This document shows positions 7,713-16,972 of a DNA stretch of 23,046 nt, piece after piece. The notes under the pieces are model-generated. The model saw nothing but the letters and a program-made list of their open reading frames with translations, was not told the DNA's origin and searched no databases. Position numbers and translations under genes: made by a program. The DNA comes from FEN-1219 sp964457725. Its GTDB lineage: Bacteria > Pseudomonadota > Gammaproteobacteria > Steroidobacterales > Rariloculaceae. Numbering within the stretch: position 1 is the first letter of the stretch; each line of letters begins with the position of its first letter. The stretch spans positions 1-23,046 of the forward strand of contig CAYWGQ010000045.1 of assembly GCA_964457725.1 (NCBI GenBank), read 5' to 3'.

Positions 7713-9047
7713 ATGCGATCGACTGCGACTGGAACAGGGATACGTGCGCTTGCCGTCATCGTGCTCGGGCTCTGCGCGCTTTACGGCGCTGCAGCGCACG
7801 CGCAGCTCCAGATTCAGATAACGCGAGGCGTCGCGCGCCCGGTGCCGATCGCAATCGTGCCGTTCGGCTGGGAGGGCCCGGGCGAGCAACCGTACGATCT
7901 CGCCGCGGTGATCACGGCGGATCTCGGCAGCAGCGGGCGGTTCGCGCCGCTGCCGCCGGGCGACCTCGTGTCCCGGCCGACGCAACCCGCCCAGGTGAAC
8001 TTTCAGGATTTCCGCCTGCTCGACGTCGACGCGCTCGTGATCGGCCGGCTGACCGAGGACGGACCGGGCCGCTACACGGCGGTGTTCCAGCTGTTCGACG
8101 TGCTCCAGGGCAGACAGCTGCTCGGCTTCCGTTTGACCGCGGGCGAGGCGGATCTACGCGCGACCGCGCACCGGATCGCGGACATGATCTTCGAGGAGCT
8201 GACCGGCATCCGCGGCGTCTTCAGCACGCAGATCGCGTACGTCAGCGAGGAGCGGCGGCCGGACGGCGCGCGACGGTTCCGGCTGATCGTCGCCGATGCC
8301 GACGGCGAGAACGCGCGCGTGATCGCCGATTCGCCGCAGCCGCTGATGTCGCCGGCGTGGTCGCCGGACGGCCGGCGGCTCGCGTACGTGTCGTTCGAAG
8401 GAAATCAGTCCGCGATCTACGTGCAGACGCTGCGCACCGGCACGCGCGAGCGCGTCTCCGCGCGGGCCGGCATCAACGGCGCGCCCGCGTTCTCGCCGGA
8501 CGGCCGGCAGCTCGCGCTGACGCTCTCGCGCGATCAAGGCAATCTCGACATCTACACGCTCGACCTGGCGACGCAGACGCTGCGGCAGCTGACGAACGAT
8601 CCTGCGATCGATACCGAAGCGACCTGGTCGCCGGACGGACGCTACATCTACTTCACGTCGGATCGCGCCGGCAGCGCCCAGGTGTATCGCATGGCGCCGG
8701 AGCCCGGCGCGCGCGCCGAGCGGGTGACGTACGAGGGGATCTACAACGCTCGTCCGCGCGTCTCTGCCGACGGCCGTCAGCTCACGGTCGTGCACGGCCG
8801 CGGCGGCAACGTCTTCCGGATCGCCGTCGTCGACATCGCGAGCGGTCTCACGCAGGTGTTGACGGAAGGCCGGCAGGACGAGTCGCCGGACTTCGCGCCG
8901 AACGGCGCGCAGATCATCTACGCGACTCGCCAAGGCGATCGCGGCGTGCTCGCCTCGGTCAGCACGGACGGACGGATCCATCAGCAGATCGGTTCCGTCG
9001 CCGGCGACGTGCGCGAGCCCGTCTGGTCGCCGTATCCACGGCCGTAG
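7713..9047 (+). CDS. tolB: Tol-Pal system periplasmic beta-propeller protein TolB
   Basis: A 444-residue exported protein. Residues 1-30 are a signal peptide ending AAAHA before QLQIQITRG. The N-terminal alpha/beta domain (about 31-160) contains IAIVPFGWEG and is followed by a six-bladed propeller. Repeated PD40 motifs are visible: SPAWSPDGRRLAYVSF, APAFSPDGRQLALTLS, EATWSPDGRYIYFTSD and SPDFAPNGAQIIYAT. TolB binds Pal and is released when energised TolA engages. I choose the ATG at 7713 because GAGGAG at 7702-7707 sits five bases upstream; the GTG at 7707 overlaps that site. It lies 33 bases after tolA. Confidence 0.96.
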   Translation: MRSTATGTGIRALAVIVLGLCALYGAAAHAQLQIQITRGVARPVPIAIVPFGWEGPGEQPYDLAAVITADLGSSGRFAPLPPGDLVSRPTQPAQVNFQDFRLLDVDALVIGRLTEDGPGRYTAVFQLFDVLQGRQLLGFRLTAGEADLRATAHRIADMIFEELTGIRGVFSTQIAYVSEERRPDGARRFRLIVADADGENARVIADSPQPLMSPAWSPDGRRLAYVSFEGNQSAIYVQTLRTGTRERVSARAGINGAPAFSPDGRQLALTLSRDQGNLDIYTLDLATQTLRQLTNDPAIDTEATWSPDGRYIYFTSDRAGSAQVYRMAPEPGARAERVTYEGIYNARPRVSADGRQLTVVHGRGGNVFRIAVVDIASGLTQVLTEGRQDESPDFAPNGAQIIYATRQGDRGVLASVSTDGRIHQQIGSVAGDVREPVWSPYPRP

Positions 9048-9146
9048 CGAAGCGCGTCGCGACGGTGCAAACTGCGTCCCTGAAGCTCTAATGCGACTGG
9101 AAGAACTTCGTCTAAATAGTTGTTTGCAAACTGAGGACTCGACAAC

Positions 9147-9674
9147 ATGACTCGTTACACCTGGGCTCTCTGCGCGCTGGCGGCGTTCGCGGCGGCCGGC
9201 TGCGGTAACCGTTCGAACACGCTTCCCGACAGCGCCGATACCGGGCTCGGCGCAGGCGGGTTCGAGGACGGGGCGTCGACGCGCGGTGCCGGCGACGGTT
9301 CCGGCATCGGGATCTCGGCGCTCGACGCGGAGCAGCAGGCGCTGCTCGACCGCCTCGTCGTCTACTTCCAGTACGATCAGGCCGAGATCCAGCCGGAGTT
9401 CAACGCGATGCTGGCCGCTCACGGCCGCTATCTCGCGCAGAATCCGAACGCGTCCGTGCGGCTCGAGGGACACGCCGACGAGCGCGGCAGCCGCGAATAC
9501 AATATCGGCCTCGGCGAGCGGCGAGCGCAGGCCGTCCGCAGGGCGCTCGCGCTGCAAGGCGCGTCGAACGAGCAGCTGAGTACGGTAAGCTACGGCGAGG
9601 AACGGCCGGCCGTGCTCGGCAGCGGCGAGGAGGCCTGGCAGCTGAACCGCCGCGTCGAGCTCGTGTATCGGTAG
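9147..9674 (+). CDS. pal: peptidoglycan-associated lipoprotein Pal
   Basis: A 175-residue outer-membrane lipoprotein. The signal peptide ends with the lipobox AAGC (Cys19). A Gly/Ser-rich linker follows, and the OmpA-type peptidoglycan-binding domain occupies about residues 65-175. Conserved motifs include VYFQYDQAEI, RLEGHADERGSREYNIGLGE (the diaminopimelate-binding Asp and Arg lie here) and LNRRVELVYR. It anchors the outer membrane to the wall and is the partner of TolB and TolA. A GAGGA at 9133 precedes the ATG. The 99-base gap after tolB is somewhat more AT-rich than its surroundings (TCTAAATAGTTGTTTGCAAA) and could hold an internal promoter. Confidence 0.96.
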   Translation: MTRYTWALCALAAFAAAGCGNRSNTLPDSADTGLGAGGFEDGASTRGAGDGSGIGISALDAEQQALLDRLVVYFQYDQAEIQPEFNAMLAAHGRYLAQNPNASVRLEGHADERGSREYNIGLGERRAQAVRRALALQGASNEQLSTVSYGEERPAVLGSGEEAWQLNRRVELVYR

Positions 9675-9682
9675 GCGCCGAG

Positions 9683-9714
9683 GCTCGTCGCCCCGGACAG
9701 CCGCGGCGACGAGC
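9683..9714. other. 10-bp perfect hairpin between pal and cpoB
   Basis: GCTCGTCGCC at 9683-9692 pairs with GGCGACGAGC at 9705-9714 around a 12-base loop, starting 8 bases after the pal stop. No T tract follows, so it is not a classic intrinsic terminator; it may stabilise the pal message 3' end or attenuate read-through to cpoB. It is followed by a short direct repeat of CCTGCAAGC at about 9731 and 9746. Confidence 0.5.
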
Positions 9715-9766
9715 GCGGCCGACGACCGGCACCTGCAAGCCTGAAGCCTGCAAGCGGGAGGCATCG

Positions 9767-10567
9767 ATGAGAGCAACGTTTCGATTCGCAACCCTCGCGG
9801 CGCTCGTCGCCGCCGTCGGCTGCAGCACGATGACGCCGGCGGACGATCCGGTCGCGCTCCGCTTGACCGACGTCGAAGCGCGGCTGATGCGCATCGAGCG
9901 CGTCGTGCAGAACGAGAGCCTGATCGAGCTCGCCTCTTCGATCCAGCAGCTCGAGGCACAGGTGCAGAGCCTGCGCGGCGAGATCGAGACGCTGCGGTTC
10001 GAGAGCGAGAACGCAGCCGGACGGCAGCGGGAGCTCTACCTCGACGTCGACCGGCGACTGCAGGCGATCGAGTCGCAGGGGCGGGGCGGCGGCTTCGGCG
10101 CGGCACCGCCTGCCGCGAGCGGCGGCTTCCCGGCGGCCGGCGGCGGCGCGCTCGGTGCGCCGACGCCGTCGGTATCGACGCAGGGCGGCGACCAGCAGGC
10201 CTATCAGGCCGCGTTCGAGCTGATCCAGGCACGGCGTTATCAGGATGCGAATCGCGCGTTCACCGAGTTCCTGTCGACGTACGCGTCGAGCCCGCTCGCG
10301 GACAACGCCCAGTACTGGCTAGCCGAGACGCACTACGTGCAACGGGATTTCGCGGGCGCGTTGCCGCACTTCCAGCGCGTGATCGACAACTATCCGCGCT
10401 CCGCGAAGATTCCCGACGCGCTGCTGAAGATCGGTTATTGCAACGCGGAGCTGAACAACGTCTCCGCCGCGCGTACCGCGCTCGAGCGCGTCGTGCGCGA
10501 GTTCCCCGAATCCACGGCAGCCCGTCTCGCGCAGGAGCGCCTCGGGCGGCTCCGGGGGGCCGGTTGA
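9767..10567 (+). CDS. cpoB: Tol-Pal associated cell-division coordinator CpoB (YbgF)
   Basis: A 266-residue exported protein. After the signal sequence comes an N-terminal trimerising coiled coil (about 25-95, RIERVVQNESLIELASSIQQ onward). A Gly/Ala/Pro-rich linker follows, then C-terminal tetratricopeptide repeats (about 143-266). The repeats start with QAYQAAFELIQARRYQDA and include LADNAQYWLAETHYVQRDF. CpoB links Tol-Pal to PBP1b-dependent wall synthesis at the septum. The signal sequence ends LVAAVGCS, which could serve as a lipobox (Cys19), whereas the E. coli protein is soluble periplasmic. GGGAGG precedes the ATG. Its TGA overlaps the probable TTG start of queE. Confidence 0.93.
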   Translation: MRATFRFATLAALVAAVGCSTMTPADDPVALRLTDVEARLMRIERVVQNESLIELASSIQQLEAQVQSLRGEIETLRFESENAAGRQRELYLDVDRRLQAIESQGRGGGFGAAPPAASGGFPAAGGGALGAPTPSVSTQGGDQQAYQAAFELIQARRYQDANRAFTEFLSTYASSPLADNAQYWLAETHYVQRDFAGALPHFQRVIDNYPRSAKIPDALLKIGYCNAELNNVSAARTALERVVREFPESTAARLAQERLGRLRGAG

Positions 10568-11244
10568 GTGCGGCCCGCGACTCACTGACGGCGCCCCGCG
10601 CCGGGGACCGCGTTCGGGTCACCGAGGTCTTCTTCTCGATTCAGGGAGAGGCGCTCGCGAGCGGTTGGCCGAGCGTCTTCATCCGTCTGACCGGCTGTCC
10701 GCTGCGCTGCCGGTACTGCGACACCGCGTACGCGTTCTCCGGCGGCGAGTGGCGATCGATCGCGGAGCTCGTCGAGGACGCGGGGCGCTACGGCACGCCG
10801 TACGTTTGTGTGACCGGCGGCGAGCCGCTCGCGCAGCCGCGCTGCGGCGCGTTGCTCACGGCGCTCTGCGATGCTGGCTTCAGCGTCTCGCTCGAGACGA
10901 GCGGCGCGCTCGACATCGGCGCCGTGGATCCGCGCGTGAGCCGCATCGTCGACCTGAAGACGCCGGGGTCCGGCGAGTGCGACCGGAACGTTTGGGGGAA
11001 CGTCGCGCAGCTGACCGATCGCGATGCGGTGAAGATCGTCGTCTGCGATCGGGCGGACTACGACTGGGCGCGCGCCGTCTTGCGCGAACGGCTCGCGGGC
11101 GTGCCGTGCCCGGTGCTGCTGTCGCCGTCGTACGCGGAGCTCGCCCCGGGCACGCTCGCGGACTGGATCCTCGAGGACCGGCTGCCCGTGCGCCTGCAGG
11201 TGCAGCTCCACAAGGTGCTCTGGGGCGACACGCCCGGACGCTGA
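10564..11244 (+). CDS. queE: 7-carboxy-7-deazaguanine synthase QueE
   Basis: A radical SAM enzyme of the queuosine pathway that converts 6-carboxytetrahydropterin to 7-carboxy-7-deazaguanine. The cluster-binding motif CPLRCRYC gives Cys45, Cys49 and Cys52 in the CxxxCxxC spacing used here. It is followed by DTAYAF and by the SAM-binding VTGGEPL. The start is most likely the TTG at 10564, which overlaps the cpoB stop as TTGA and gives 226 residues, close to the usual 210-225. Upstream alternatives in this frame would run through the cpoB reading frame without reason. A G-rich CTCCGGGGGGCC precedes it. Downstream queC confirms the pathway. Confidence 0.93.
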   Translation: MSAARDSLTAPRAGDRVRVTEVFFSIQGEALASGWPSVFIRLTGCPLRCRYCDTAYAFSGGEWRSIAELVEDAGRYGTPYVCVTGGEPLAQPRCGALLTALCDAGFSVSLETSGALDIGAVDPRVSRIVDLKTPGSGECDRNVWGNVAQLTDRDAVKIVVCDRADYDWARAVLRERLAGVPCPVLLSPSYAELAPGTLADWILEDRLPVRLQVQLHKVLWGDTPGR

Positions 11245-11252
11245 GACGCGCG

Positions 11253-11935
11253 ATGCCGGCAAGCGTGGTGCTCCTCTCGGGCGGGCTCGATTCGGCAACG
11301 GCGCTCGCGATCGCCCGCGCGCGCGGCGATACCTGCTACACGCTCGCGTTCGACTACGGTCAGCGGCATCGCGCGGAGCTCGACGCCGCGCGCCGCGTCG
11401 CCGCCGCCCTCGGCGCCGAGCGCCACGAGGAGCTGCCGCTGCCGATCGGCCGGCTCGGCGGCTCCGCGCTGACCGACGCGCGGATCGACGTGCCGGATCG
11501 AGGAGGCGAGGGCATTCCGATCACCTACGTGCCTGCCCGGAACACCGTGTTCCTGAGTCTCGCGCTCGCGTGGGCCGAGGTGCTCGACGCGCAAGCGATC
11601 GTGATCGGCGTGAACGCGGTCGACTACTCCGGTTACCCCGATTGCCGCCCGGAGTTCATCGCGGCCTTTCAGCATCTCGTGTCGCTCGCGACGAAGCAGG
11701 GTGTCGAGGGGCGCGGCGTCAGAATCGACGCGCCGCTGATCGCGCTGTCGAAAGCGGAGATCGTCCGCCGCGGCACCGAGCTCGGCATCGACTACTCGCT
11801 GACGGTCTCCTGCTACCGCGCGGACGACGAGGGCCGTGCGTGCGGGCGCTGCGACGCGTGCCGCTTTCGCAAGCACGGCTTCGTCGCGGCTGGCTTGCCC
11901 GATCCGACCCGCTACGTGCGAGGGAGCTCCGCGAC

Positions 11936-11939
<4 letters not shown>
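11253..11939 (+). CDS. queC: 7-cyano-7-deazaguanine synthase QueC
   Basis: A 228-residue PP-loop ATPase that converts 7-carboxy-7-deazaguanine with ammonia and ATP to preQ0. The PP-loop SGGLDS is at residues 9-14. Other conserved pieces are FDYGQRHRAEL, YVPARNTVFLS and the VNAVDYSGYPDCRPEFI block. Four zinc-binding cysteines are at 187, 197, 200 and 203 in CYRADDEGRACGRCDAC. It starts 8 bases after the queE stop. Its own TGA overlaps the GTG of the next gene. queD and queF are not in the window. Confidence 0.96.
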
Positions 11940-13489
<1,550 letters not shown>

Positions 13490-13532
13490 CGCATCCTCGG
13501 GCGGGCGCTCCCACTCGGCTCCGGGGTCTTGC

Positions 13533-13538
13533 TATCAT
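13533..13538 (+). promoter_or_regulatory. candidate -10 box of the tRNA-Lys gene
   Basis: TATCAT lies 18 bases before the mature tRNA 5' end, the right place for a -10 element with a short 5' leader. No convincing -35 hexamer is present upstream, so confidence is moderate to low. Confidence 0.4.
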
Positions 13539-13555
13539 CGCGCTCTTCACGCTGC

Positions 13556-13631
13556 GGGCCGTTAGCTCAGTCGGTAGAGCACCGGACTTTTAATCCGTTG
13601 GTCGTAGGTTCGATCCCTACACGGCCCACCA
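13556..13631 (+). tRNA. tRNA-Lys (anticodon TTT)
   Basis: A 76-base cloverleaf including an encoded CCA end. The acceptor stem is GGGCCGT paired with ACGGCCC. The D arm is GCTC...GAGC. The anticodon loop CTTTTAA has TTT at 13589-13591, and the T arm is GTAGGTTCGATCCCTAC. The anticodon stem has one C-T mismatch at its outermost pair (27-43), where E. coli tRNA-Lys has a G-U pair. Its place after queC matches the common gammaproteobacterial order. Confidence 0.97.
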
Positions 13632-13657
13632 AATGCCCTCGAGCCGCGCGCCGCGAC

Positions 13658-14077
13658 TCAATCGTTCCACGCCGGCAATGCCGCGATCTCGTCCTCCGTC
13701 AGCGTCGTGCGGGCCTGCCGCGAGTCGCGGTCGAACTCGAGCCGCTCGATCGGCACGACGACCTCGCGGTCGCGGCGGCCGGGCGAGCGCGACGCCGCGT
13801 CGACGACGACCGCGACTATGCGGTCGCTTGAATCGACCAGCACCTCCTCGATCTCGCCGACGAGCGTGTCCTCGCGGACGACGTTCATGTCCTCGATCTG
13901 CTCGATCGTCAGGTTCTCGTGCGTGACGTCCGTCCGGTCGTCGTCGATCTCGCGCAAGGTGCTCACGTCGAGCGCCTGACCGAGCGCCGCCAGCGGCAAC
14001 GCCGCGGCGGCGGCCGCGAGCAGGGGCGAGCGGTGCCTCCGCGGACCGCTCAACCTGAAGAATTCTCGATGTTGCAT
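13658..14077 (-). CDS. exported PRC-barrel domain protein
   Basis: A 139-residue protein with an N-terminal export signal (basic start MQHREFFRLSGPRRHRS, then a hydrophobic LLAAAAAALPLAALGQA, about residues 18-34). The remaining part reads as a PRC-barrel: DMNVVREDTLVGEIEEVLVD followed by IVAVVVDAA and EVVVPIERLEF, the alternating strands of that fold. PRC-barrels bind protein or RNA partners and occur in ribosome maturation factors and in envelope stress proteins; a specific role cannot be read from sequence. The ATG at 14077 is chosen because GGAGGG lies six bases before it, and longer versions would bury the signal peptide. It converges on the tRNA gene. Confidence 0.78.
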   Translation of the reverse strand: MQHREFFRLSGPRRHRSPLLAAAAAALPLAALGQALDVSTLREIDDDRTDVTHENLTIEQIEDMNVVREDTLVGEIEEVLVDSSDRIVAVVVDAASRSPGRRDREVVVPIERLEFDRDSRQARTTLTEDEIAALPAWND

Positions 14078-14208
14078 GGGTGACCCTCCGCCTTCCATGC
14101 GCCGTGGGGTGCAAGCCGTGTGCCATGGGGGTGCCGGCGGCGCGGGCTGCGGTAGGATAGGGCCCGCGCCGCGGCCGGCGCGTCTGGCCAATCACTGGGG
14201 GATTTCGA

Positions 14209-15009
14209 ATGTCGCACTTCGTGTTGGCGTTTTTCCGCTCGAGCCCGCGACGGCCGGGACGGCGCTGCTCCGTCTTGGGGCTCGTCGGTGCGGTCGCGCT
14301 CGCGGCAGCCGGGTCGGCGGCGGCCCAAGGCACCGGAGATGCCGCGCGGCCCGACTTCTCGGGCTTGTGGTTTCCGGCGGGCACGCGGACGACGCCGCAG
14401 CCGCTGCCGTTCACCGACGCTGCGCAGCGCCTCGTCGAGCAGTATCGGAGCGAGTTCACGCTCGACGACGACCCGGGCCGGTACTGCATCTGGCCGGGCA
14501 TGCCGCGGGCGGTATGGGGCGCGCCGTTCACGATCGAGATTTTCCACCGCCCGCAGGACGTGACGATCTACTGGGAAGGCTACGGCATGTACCGGAAGAT
14601 CTACATGGCCGATCACAATCCGCCGCCGGCGCTCGTGCCGTCCGCGATGGGGCACTCCGTCGCGCACTGGGAAGGCGATACGTTGGTGATCGAGACGACG
14701 AACCTGAAGCCGTATCCGTACATGACGCGGATGGCGACCACGTCCGACGCACACGTGATCGAGCGCATGCGCATCGAGGAGCGGCCCGGCGACGACGGGC
14801 AGATGCGCCGCTATCTGGTCGACGAGATCACGCTGACCGATCCGAAGATGTACAAGGAGCCGATCCGGATCGTCGCCCAGGCGGTGCACCGGCCGGATCT
14901 GCAGCTCCTCGAGTACACCTGCACCGATACGTTGTGGGACGAGTATCTCCAGAGCCGCGGGCTGACGCTGCCCGACGTCGATGCGCTGCCCGAGCCGGAC
15001 GAGGAGTGA
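14209..15009 (+). CDS. exported protein of unknown function, partner of DUF6152
   Basis: A 266-residue protein with a basic N terminus and a hydrophobic segment ending AAAGSAAAQG (about residues 23-42), so exported by the Sec or possibly Tat route (twin Arg at 15-19 is not in a clear Tat box). The mature part starts ARPDFSGLWFPAG, a phrase I associate with a large family of uncharacterised exported proteobacterial and acidobacterial proteins. Other notable motifs are YCIWPGMPRAVWG, YEGYGMYRKIY-like WEGYGMYRKI, GHSVAHWEGDTLVIETTNL and YTCTDTLWDEY. No catalytic motif is recognised. GGGGGA precedes the ATG, and a TAGGAT at 14153 could be a -10 box. It forms an operon with the next gene, 5 bases apart. 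Confidence 0.72.
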   Translation: MSHFVLAFFRSSPRRPGRRCSVLGLVGAVALAAAGSAAAQGTGDAARPDFSGLWFPAGTRTTPQPLPFTDAAQRLVEQYRSEFTLDDDPGRYCIWPGMPRAVWGAPFTIEIFHRPQDVTIYWEGYGMYRKIYMADHNPPPALVPSAMGHSVAHWEGDTLVIETTNLKPYPYMTRMATTSDAHVIERMRIEERPGDDGQMRRYLVDEITLTDPKMYKEPIRIVAQAVHRPDLQLLEYTCTDTLWDEYLQSRGLTLPDVDALPEPDEE

Positions 15010-15014
15010 GACCG

Positions 15015-15392
15015 ATGAGCCCGAAAGCCGTTGCGATCGTGCTCGCCGCGCTCGTCGCGGCTGCAGGGTCGGCGTTCGCGCACCATTCGTTCGCGATCTA
15101 CGACATGGAGACGAACGTCGAGTTCGAGGGCGTCGTCGACACGCTGAAGTTTCGCAATCCCCACATGGCGATGACGCTGAAGGTGACTGGCGACGACGGT
15201 CGTGAGCGGCTGGTCGAGTTCGTCGAGGGAGCGCCGGCGAACATGCTCGTCCGCATGGGGCTCGATCCCGCGACGATTCAGCCGGGCAGGAAGATCAAGG
15301 CCGTGGGATCACCGCGGCGCGACGATCCGAACGCCTACTTCTTGAAGACGATCATTCTCGAGGACGGGACCCGCTTTCACGTCCTGAACTGA
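15015..15392 (+). CDS. exported DUF6152 family protein
   Basis: A 125-residue small exported protein. The signal peptide (residues 1-21) ends AAAGSAFA before HHSFAIYDM. The mature HHSFA followed by a V-x-F-E-G-V-V strand, a RNPHMAM segment and GRKIKAVGSPRRDDPNAYFL is the pattern of DUF6152 proteins, which appear to form a small beta-barrel. The paired histidines at the mature N terminus suggest metal binding, but this is inference. The gene overlaps the end of the convergent pdxJ reading frame by 41 bases. It starts 5 bases after the preceding exported protein, so both are co-expressed. Confidence 0.78.
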   Translation: MSPKAVAIVLAALVAAAGSAFAHHSFAIYDMETNVEFEGVVDTLKFRNPHMAMTLKVTGDDGRERLVEFVEGAPANMLVRMGLDPATIQPGRKIKAVGSPRRDDPNAYFLKTIILEDGTRFHVLN

Positions 15393-16401
15393 TCGCGTCT
15401 GCCGCGGGCTCTGCACGGACGCGGTTCGACGTGAGCGTCACGAGCAGCGACTGCCCGGCCGTCGTCAGGTGCGGCACGATGTCGGGCAGCCGCTTGCGGA
15501 AACCCGGGTCGCCCTCGAGCTCGATCAGCTCGTGGCTGACGTGCAGCCAATGGGGCGGCTCGCTCGGGCGATCGAGGCGGAACACGTACGCGCGCTCGCC
15601 GTCCGAGGGCTCGACTTGCCGGCCCGTCGCCTCTTCGAGCACGCGGCTCGCTTCGGCGACGTCCCACGCGTGCAGAGCCGCAAGATAGGCGCGCACCGCC
15701 GCTGCATAGCCGAGCTCGAGCGCGTCGGCGGTGAACGCGTGGCCGATGCTGACCTCGAGGAGCATCGGCAACCGCCGCCGGAGCGTCGGCAGGTTCGCGA
15801 GATTCAGGTCGTGACCGGCGTTCACGCCCAGCCCTTGCGCGGCGGCCGCTTCGGCGGCTGCGGCGAAGCGGTCGAGCTCGGCTGCGTAGTCGCCCGCGGC
15901 GAACGCTCGGGCGTAGGGCTCGGTGTAGAGCTCGATCCGGTGCGCGCCGGTTTCCTTTGCGCGCGCCATCGCAGCCGGCGCGGCGTCCATGAAGAGGCTG
16001 ACCCGCATGCCGGCACGCGCGAGCCGCGCGACGATCGGCCGAAGCCTCGCCTCGTCCGCGGCGAGATCCCAGCCGTGATCCGACGTTCGCTGGTCGGGCG
16101 CATCGGGCACGAGGGTGACTTGCGTCGGGCGGACTTCCTCGACGAGCGCGAGAAAGTCCTCGGTCGGATTGCCTTCGATGTTCAGCTCGACGCGGCCGCC
16201 CAGCTCGTTCGCGACGAGCGCCGCGAGGTCCCGGACGTCGCTCGGCCGCGTATGCCGTTGATCCGGCCGCGGGTGCACCGTGATGCCGTGGGCGCCGGCG
16301 GCAATCACCTTGCGAGCCGCGTCGACGACGTCCGGATAGCCGACGTCCCGCTGGTTGCGCAGCAACGCGATCTTGTTCAAGTTGATGCTGAGCTTCGTCA
16401 C
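15352..16401 (-). CDS. pdxJ: pyridoxine 5'-phosphate synthase with C-terminal extension
   Basis: A 349-residue protein whose first 245 residues are a complete PdxJ TIM barrel. That enzyme condenses 1-deoxy-xylulose 5-phosphate with 3-amino-2-oxopropyl phosphate to make pyridoxine phosphate (vitamin B6). Visible motifs are KLSINLNKIALLRNQR, HPRPDQRH (His43, Arg45, His50), NIEGNPTEDF (Glu76), VTLVPDAP, VNAGHDLNL (His197) and VSIGHAF. PdxJ proteins normally end near residue 240-250; here about 100 residues follow in frame, with AYVFRLDRPSEPPHWLHVSH and DIVPHLTTAGQSLLVTLTSN as notable parts. The GTG start at 16401 has GAGGCG upstream and the family N terminus. The last 14 codons overlap the convergent DUF6152 gene. 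Confidence 0.9.
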   Translation of the reverse strand: MTKLSINLNKIALLRNQRDVGYPDVVDAARKVIAAGAHGITVHPRPDQRHTRPSDVRDLAALVANELGGRVELNIEGNPTEDFLALVEEVRPTQVTLVPDAPDQRTSDHGWDLAADEARLRPIVARLARAGMRVSLFMDAAPAAMARAKETGAHRIELYTEPYARAFAAGDYAAELDRFAAAAEAAAAQGLGVNAGHDLNLANLPTLRRRLPMLLEVSIGHAFTADALELGYAAAVRAYLAALHAWDVAEASRVLEEATGRQVEPSDGERAYVFRLDRPSEPPHWLHVSHELIELEGDPGFRKRLPDIVPHLTTAGQSLLVTLTSNRVRAEPAADAISSGRESGSRPRE

Positions 16402-16512
16402 GCGTGCGCCTCGGCCGACCGGGCGGATTGTGGCACCGCTGCGGCAGCCGTTCCAGCGCGGGCCGCACCGTCGCGAACCGCAGACGAAGTGACGCCGCTT
16501 CGGGCGCTTCGC

Positions 16513-16518
16513 TACACT
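16513..16518 (+). promoter_or_regulatory. weak candidate -10 box for the small exported protein
   Basis: TACACT lies about 63 bases before the chosen start, with GTGACG (16489-16494) 18 bases upstream as a possible -35. Each matches its consensus at four of six positions only, so this is tentative. The divergent pdxJ promoter must share the same 179-base interval. Confidence 0.25.
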
Positions 16519-16580
16519 GAGCGAAAGGCGATCGACGCGGCGGCGCGCCGCTCATGACCACAATGCGCGAGGTGTCTCGA

Positions 16581-16964
16581 ATGGGATCCGTGAAGCTGTT
16601 GCCTGCGGTGCTTCTCTGCTCGATCGGTATTCCGGCGGTCGCGTGCGAGCACCCGCCGCTCGTGCAAGTGCCGTCCGGCGAGGCGATGCGCGGCCGCGAG
16701 GCCGAGGTGCAGGACGCGGTCGCCCGGTACGTTGCCGCGATGCAGGGTTACGTCGATTGCATTCAAGCGGAGCTGGCGGCCGCCGGCGACACGGCCCCGG
16801 AGCTGCAACGCGCGATGCTAGTGCGGCGGAACAACCTCGCTGTCGGCGAGGTCGAGGCGGTGCTGAAGCTCTTCAACGATGCAGTCGGCCCCGCCGCGGC
16901 CGCCGAGCAGGGCGACTCCAACGACGAGCGCGAGGGCCGACGTAGGGCGCGGAATCGCGACTGA
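16581..16964 (+). CDS. small exported protein of unknown function
   Basis: A 127-residue protein that I do not recognise. The first 23 residues look like a signal peptide (MGSVKLLPAVLLCSIGIPAVA before CEHPPLV). The Cys straight after the cleavage region could be a lipidation site (AVAC), though the lipobox is imperfect, or it could pair with the second Cys in MQGYVDCIQAEL. The rest is mainly helical with acidic and Ala-rich segments (YVAAMQGYVDCIQAELAAAG) and ends in a charged Arg/Asp/Glu tail. I prefer the ATG at 16581 because GAGGTG lies six bases upstream; in-frame ATGs at 16554 and 16563 only lengthen the N terminus before the signal. It converges on the lipoprotein gene to its right. Confidence 0.6.
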   Translation: MGSVKLLPAVLLCSIGIPAVACEHPPLVQVPSGEAMRGREAEVQDAVARYVAAMQGYVDCIQAELAAAGDTAPELQRAMLVRRNNLAVGEVEAVLKLFNDAVGPAAAAEQGDSNDEREGRRRARNRD

Positions 16965-16972
16965 CCAGCGGC

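Noticed and set aside
8154..10232. 692-codon open frame on the minus strand over tolB, pal and cpoB
   Set aside because: Spans three well-identified genes and the spaces between them with low-complexity Arg/Ala composition; a GC shadow.
10500..10600. preQ1 riboswitch before queE
   Set aside because: queE starts inside the cpoB stop codon, leaving no leader in which a riboswitch could fold.
13556..15400. tRNA-Lys as an integration site of a genomic island
   Set aside because: No repeat of the tRNA 3' end and no integrase or phage gene is visible downstream within the window.
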